From Lichenibacterium minor (lineage in GTDB: Bacteria > Pseudomonadota > Alphaproteobacteria > Rhizobiales > Beijerinckiaceae): DNA of 64,000 nucleotides. The stretch is from positions 1 through 64,000 of the forward strand of contig NZ_QYBB01000011.1 in assembly GCF_004137685.1 (NCBI RefSeq). Direction: 5' to 3'. This document shows, piece by piece, positions 61,285-64,000 of the stretch (position 1 is its first letter; each line of letters begins with the position of its first letter). The position numbers and the translations under genes were made by a program. The notes below the pieces were generated by a model, which was not told the DNA's origin, ran no database searches, and was given only the letters and a program-made list of their open reading frames with translations.

Positions 61285-62427
61285 ATGACGGTCGCTTCCC
61301 CCCCTGTCCGGCCTTCGCCGCCGCTGCTGTCGCTCCAGGTGCTGCGCGCCGTGGCGGCGCTGCTGGTGCTGCTGCACCATGCCGGCTACGACGCGGACGC
61401 CATCGCGGCCCGGACCGGCGCCACGCCCTTCGGGCTCGACCGCTTCGTCGACCTCGGCTTCGGCGTGCACCTGTTCTTCGTCATCTCGGGCTTCATCATG
61501 CTGCGCACGGCCCGCGGCCACGGCTCGGCCCGCGGCGCGCTGGTGTTCATGGGCCGCCGGATCCTGCGCGTCGTGCCGCTCTACTGGCTGCTGACCGCCC
61601 TGACCCTGTTGGGGGCGGCGGTCGCGCCGGGCCTCCTCAACGGCGCCCCCGGCGGGGTCGCATGGGTGGCGGGGAGCTTCCTGTTCGTGCCCGTGGCGCG
61701 GGGCAACGGCGCCGTCAACCCGGTGCTCGGCCAGGGCTGGACGCTCGACTACGAGATGTTCTTCTACGCCCTCTTCGCCCTGTCGATGCCGCTGCCGCGC
61801 CGGGCGGCGCTGGCGGCGCTGGCGGCGGCGCTGGTCGGGCTCGTCGCCCTGGGGCGCACCATCGTTCCCCCCTTCGCCGCCGCGGCGGTGTGGACCGACG
61901 GCCTGCTGCTGGAATTCCTGTTCGGCCTGGGGCTCGGCGTCGCGGCGGAGCGGGGATGGCGGCTCGGGCCCGCGGCGGCCACCCTGGCGGTGTCGGCCGG
62001 GGCGCTGGGCGCCGTGGCGCTGGGACCGTTGTCGGGGCGGTTCGACGGGCTCGCGCCCTGGCTCCGGGAAGGGGTGCCGGCGGCGCTCGCCGTCGGCGGC
62101 TGCGTGCTCGGCCCGCGGTGGGGGGCGAGCCGGGCCGTCCTGGCGCTGGCCCTGCTCGGCGACGCGTCCTACAGCCTGTACCTGTCGCACCCTTTCGCGG
62201 TGCGGCTGCTCGGCGCCGCCTGGAAGGGGACGATGCCGGCCGCGGCACCGCCGTGGGTCTACCTCCTGTCCGCCTGCGCGGCCGCGGTCGGCGGCGCGCT
62301 GCTGCTGCACCGCTTCGTCGAAAGGCCGATGACCGAGGCGCTGCAGCGCCGGACGCCGGCGGTCGCGGCCGCCGGGCCCGTCCTGCCCGAGGCCGCCGCT
62401 GCCGCAGAGCTGGCACGCCCCGGTTGA
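61285..62427 (+). CDS. Acyltransferase 3 family membrane protein
   Basis: 380 aa with about ten membrane helices. N-terminal LQVLRAVAALLVLLHHAGY (the catalytic His region), FGVHLFFVISGFIMLRTARG and RILRVVPLYWLL match the acyltransferase-3/OafA family that O-acylates surface polysaccharides. The C-terminus LGDASYSLYLSHPFAVRLLG is also typical. Substrate unknown; it may decorate the exopolysaccharide or LPS. It lies between divergent plsY and topA, an unusual place in this order. Confidence 0.88.
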   Translation: MTVASPPVRPSPPLLSLQVLRAVAALLVLLHHAGYDADAIAARTGATPFGLDRFVDLGFGVHLFFVISGFIMLRTARGHGSARGALVFMGRRILRVVPLYWLLTALTLLGAAVAPGLLNGAPGGVAWVAGSFLFVPVARGNGAVNPVLGQGWTLDYEMFFYALFALSMPLPRRAALAALAAALVGLVALGRTIVPPFAAAAVWTDGLLLEFLFGLGLGVAAERGWRLGPAAATLAVSAGALGAVALGPLSGRFDGLAPWLREGVPAALAVGGCVLGPRWGASRAVLALALLGDASYSLYLSHPFAVRLLGAAWKGTMPAAAPPWVYLLSACAAAVGGALLLHRFVERPMTEALQRRTPAVAAAGPVLPEAAAAAELARPG

Positions 62428-62583
62428 TACGACGCCGCGTTGCCATCGCCGGCTGAGGCGTTCGGCGCCCGGCCCGGTTTGACTTGGCCGAACCCCTCCC
62501 CCATTTTCCGGCCCACCCGGCCATCGCTCCGCACCACCGACCCCGCGCCGGCCCCGCCCCGGACCACCGAGGATCACGCATCC

Positions 62584-64000
62584 ATGAACGTCGTCATCGT
62601 CGAGTCCCCGGCGAAAGCGAAGACCATCAACGGCTATCTCGGCAAGGATTACGAGGTGCTGGCGTCCTTCGGCCACGTGCGCGACCTGCCCGCGAAGGAC
62701 GGCTCCGTCGACCCCGAGCAGGACTTCGCCATGCTGTGGGAGGTCGGCGACAAGTCCACCAAGCACATGAGCGACATCGTCCGGGCCGTGAAGGCGTCGG
62801 ACAAGGTGATCCTGGCGACCGATCCGGACCGCGAAGGCGAGGCCATCTCGTGGCACGTGCTGGAAGTCCTGCGCGCCCGCAAGGTGCTGAAGGACAAGAA
62901 GGTCGAGCGCGTCACCTTCAACGCGATCACGAAATCGGCGGTGCGGGACGCCATGCTGCACCCGCGTGAACTCGACCAGCCTCTCGTCGACGCCTATCTG
63001 GCGCGGCGCGCGCTCGACTACCTCGTGGGCTTCAACCTGTCGCCGGTGCTGTGGCGCAAGCTGCCGGGCTCGCGATCGGCTGGCCGCGTCCAGTCCGTCA
63101 CGCTGAGGCTCGTCTGTGCCCGGGAGCGCGAGATCGAGGAGTTCCGCAAGAAGGAATACTGGTCGCTCGTCGCCCACCTGCGCACCGCCGCCAACGTCGC
63201 CTTCGAGGCGCGGCTGGTCGGGGCCGACGGGCGCAAGATCACCCGTCTCGACATCGGCACCGGCGAGGAAGCCCTCGCCTTCCGGGCCGCGCTGGACACC
63301 GCGCGCTATTCCGTCACGAGCGTCGAAGCGAAGCCGGTCAAGCGGCACCCCTTCCCGCCCTTCCGCACGTCGACCCTGCAGCAGGACGCGTCCCGTAAGC
63401 TCGGCCTGTCGCCGGCCCGCACCATGCAGATCGCCCAGAAGCTTTACGAGGGCGTGACGATCAAGGGCGAGACCACCGGCCTCATCACCTACATGCGAAC
63501 CGACGGCGTCGATATGGCGCCCGAAGCCATCGCGGGCACGCGCCGCGTGGTCGGCGAACTCTACGGCGAGCGCTACCTCCCATCGGTGCCGCGCAAATAC
63601 ACCGTCAAGGCGAAGAACGCCCAGGAGGCCCACGAGGCCATCCGGCCCACCGACCTGTCGCGCCTGCCCCGTGACATGGCGCCCTACCTCGACGCGGAAC
63701 AGCAGCGGCTTTACGAACTGATCTGGAAGCGCACGGTGGCGAGCCAGATGGAGTCCGCCGAGCTGGAGCGCACCACCGTCGACATCCTGGCCGAGGTGGA
63801 CGGTCGACGGTTCGAGCTCCGCGCCACCGGGCAGGTGGTCCGGTTCGACGGCTTCCTGGTGCTCTACGGCGTCGACGACGACGAGGAAGACCAGGACGGC
63901 AAGCTGCCCGCCATGGCGGCGGGCGAGGGGCTGTCGAAGGAGAAGGTCGACGCCGACCAGCACTTCACCGAGCCACCGCCGCGCTATTCCGAGGACTCTC
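62584..64000 (+). CDS. topA: DNA topoisomerase I (5' part; continues past the window)
   Basis: First 472 residues. The Toprim domain opens with MNVVIVESPAKAKTINGYLG and has DPDREGEAISWH; the active-site Tyr303 lies in LITYMRTDGV. It relaxes negative supercoils. The C-terminal zinc or basic region lies outside the window. The order dprA-topA is conserved, but here dprA is on the other strand. The sequence is cut at 64000. Confidence 0.97.
   Translation, partial: MNVVIVESPAKAKTINGYLGKDYEVLASFGHVRDLPAKDGSVDPEQDFAMLWEVGDKSTKHMSDIVRAVKASDKVILATDPDREGEAISWHVLEVLRARKVLKDKKVERVTFNAITKSAVRDAMLHPRELDQPLVDAYLARRALDYLVGFNLSPVLWRKLPGSRSAGRVQSVTLRLVCAREREIEEFRKKEYWSLVAHLRTAANVAFEARLVGADGRKITRLDIGTGEEALAFRAALDTARYSVTSVEAKPVKRHPFPPFRTSTLQQDASRKLGLSPARTMQIAQKLYEGVTIKGETTGLITYMRTDGVDMAPEAIAGTRRVVGELYGERYLPSVPRKYTVKAKNAQEAHEAIRPTDLSRLPRDMAPYLDAEQQRLYELIWKRTVASQMESAELERTTVDILAEVDGRRFELRATGQVVRFDGFLVLYGVDDDEEDQDGKLPAMAAGEGLSKEKVDADQHFTEPPPRYSEDS

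Noticed and set aside
61222..63963. Very long open frame (about 913 codons) on the minus strand opposite the acyltransferase and topA
   Set aside because: It is antisense to two well-supported genes, has random-like composition and no motif. Long antisense frames are common at about 70% GC.

Overview
The window is about 70% G+C and almost fully coding. Its gene content and order fit an alphaproteobacterium of the order Hyphomicrobiales, near Methylobacteriaceae/Beijerinckiaceae. The supporting evidence is the dusB-ntrBC-ntrYX-hfq-hflX block, a fused ispDF, a RatA/Coq10-like protein, a gatCAB operon, an OmpII-type porin, a two-domain cold-shock protein and EcfG-like sigma factors. Genus cannot be fixed by eye. 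No CRISPR array, IS element, integrase or prophage was seen.

Layout. Positions 1-237 are the tail of an rRNA operon (3' end of 5S rRNA, initiator tRNA-fMet, terminator). Positions 409-2173 hold a decayed sugar ABC operon: remnants of the ATPase and permease, then an intact binding protein. 2432-5859 is ppiD-trpE (minus). 6012-8645 has an aldo/keto reductase and a receiver-adenylate cyclase. 8761-14749 is a plus-strand housekeeping run (tpiA, secG, pyrG, VOC protein, kdsA, PlsC-like acyltransferase). 14731-18441 is minus-strand (queF, BadF/NagK-like kinase, TauE/SafE permease, aldo/keto reductase, PsiF-like protein), followed by tRNA-Ser(UGA). 19037-26939 is a tightly overlapping plus-strand run: rlpA, a D,D-carboxypeptidase, tmk, holB, metG, tatD, an MBL hydrolase and a GNAT protein. 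After a 1-kb gene-free stretch come a double cold-shock protein and mazG.

29612-39138 (minus) is the nitrogen regulatory and Hfq block: dusB-ntrB-ntrC, then ntrY-ntrX from its own predicted promoter, then hfq-hflX. ispDF and the CinA-type amidase diverge from it. 41768-47662 is a compact exopolysaccharide cluster: export lipoprotein, glycosyltransferase, sugar-phosphate transferase that starts the repeat unit, O-antigen ligase/polymerase, and a convergent second glycosyltransferase. 47885-51121 couples a secreted fasciclin protein and a DUF423 membrane protein to a SigK-like sigma factor with its RskA anti-sigma factor, plus a second, EcfG-like sigma factor. 51719-53194 is the major porin. 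After tRNA-Ser(GCU) come two small secreted proteins, the gatCAB operon, ruvX, a conserved micro-protein, the inverted pair plsY-dprA, an acyltransferase-3 membrane protein, and topA running off the right edge.

The points most worth following up are the SigK/RskA-fasciclin neighbourhood, the decayed ABC operon beside the rRNA operon, the H-box/receiver/cyclase fusion, the duplicated start site between tatD and the MBL gene, the NtrX without a GAFTGA loop, and the rearranged ruvX/plsY-dprA/topA segment. I did not find a clearly novel multi-gene system of the defence or secretion type.
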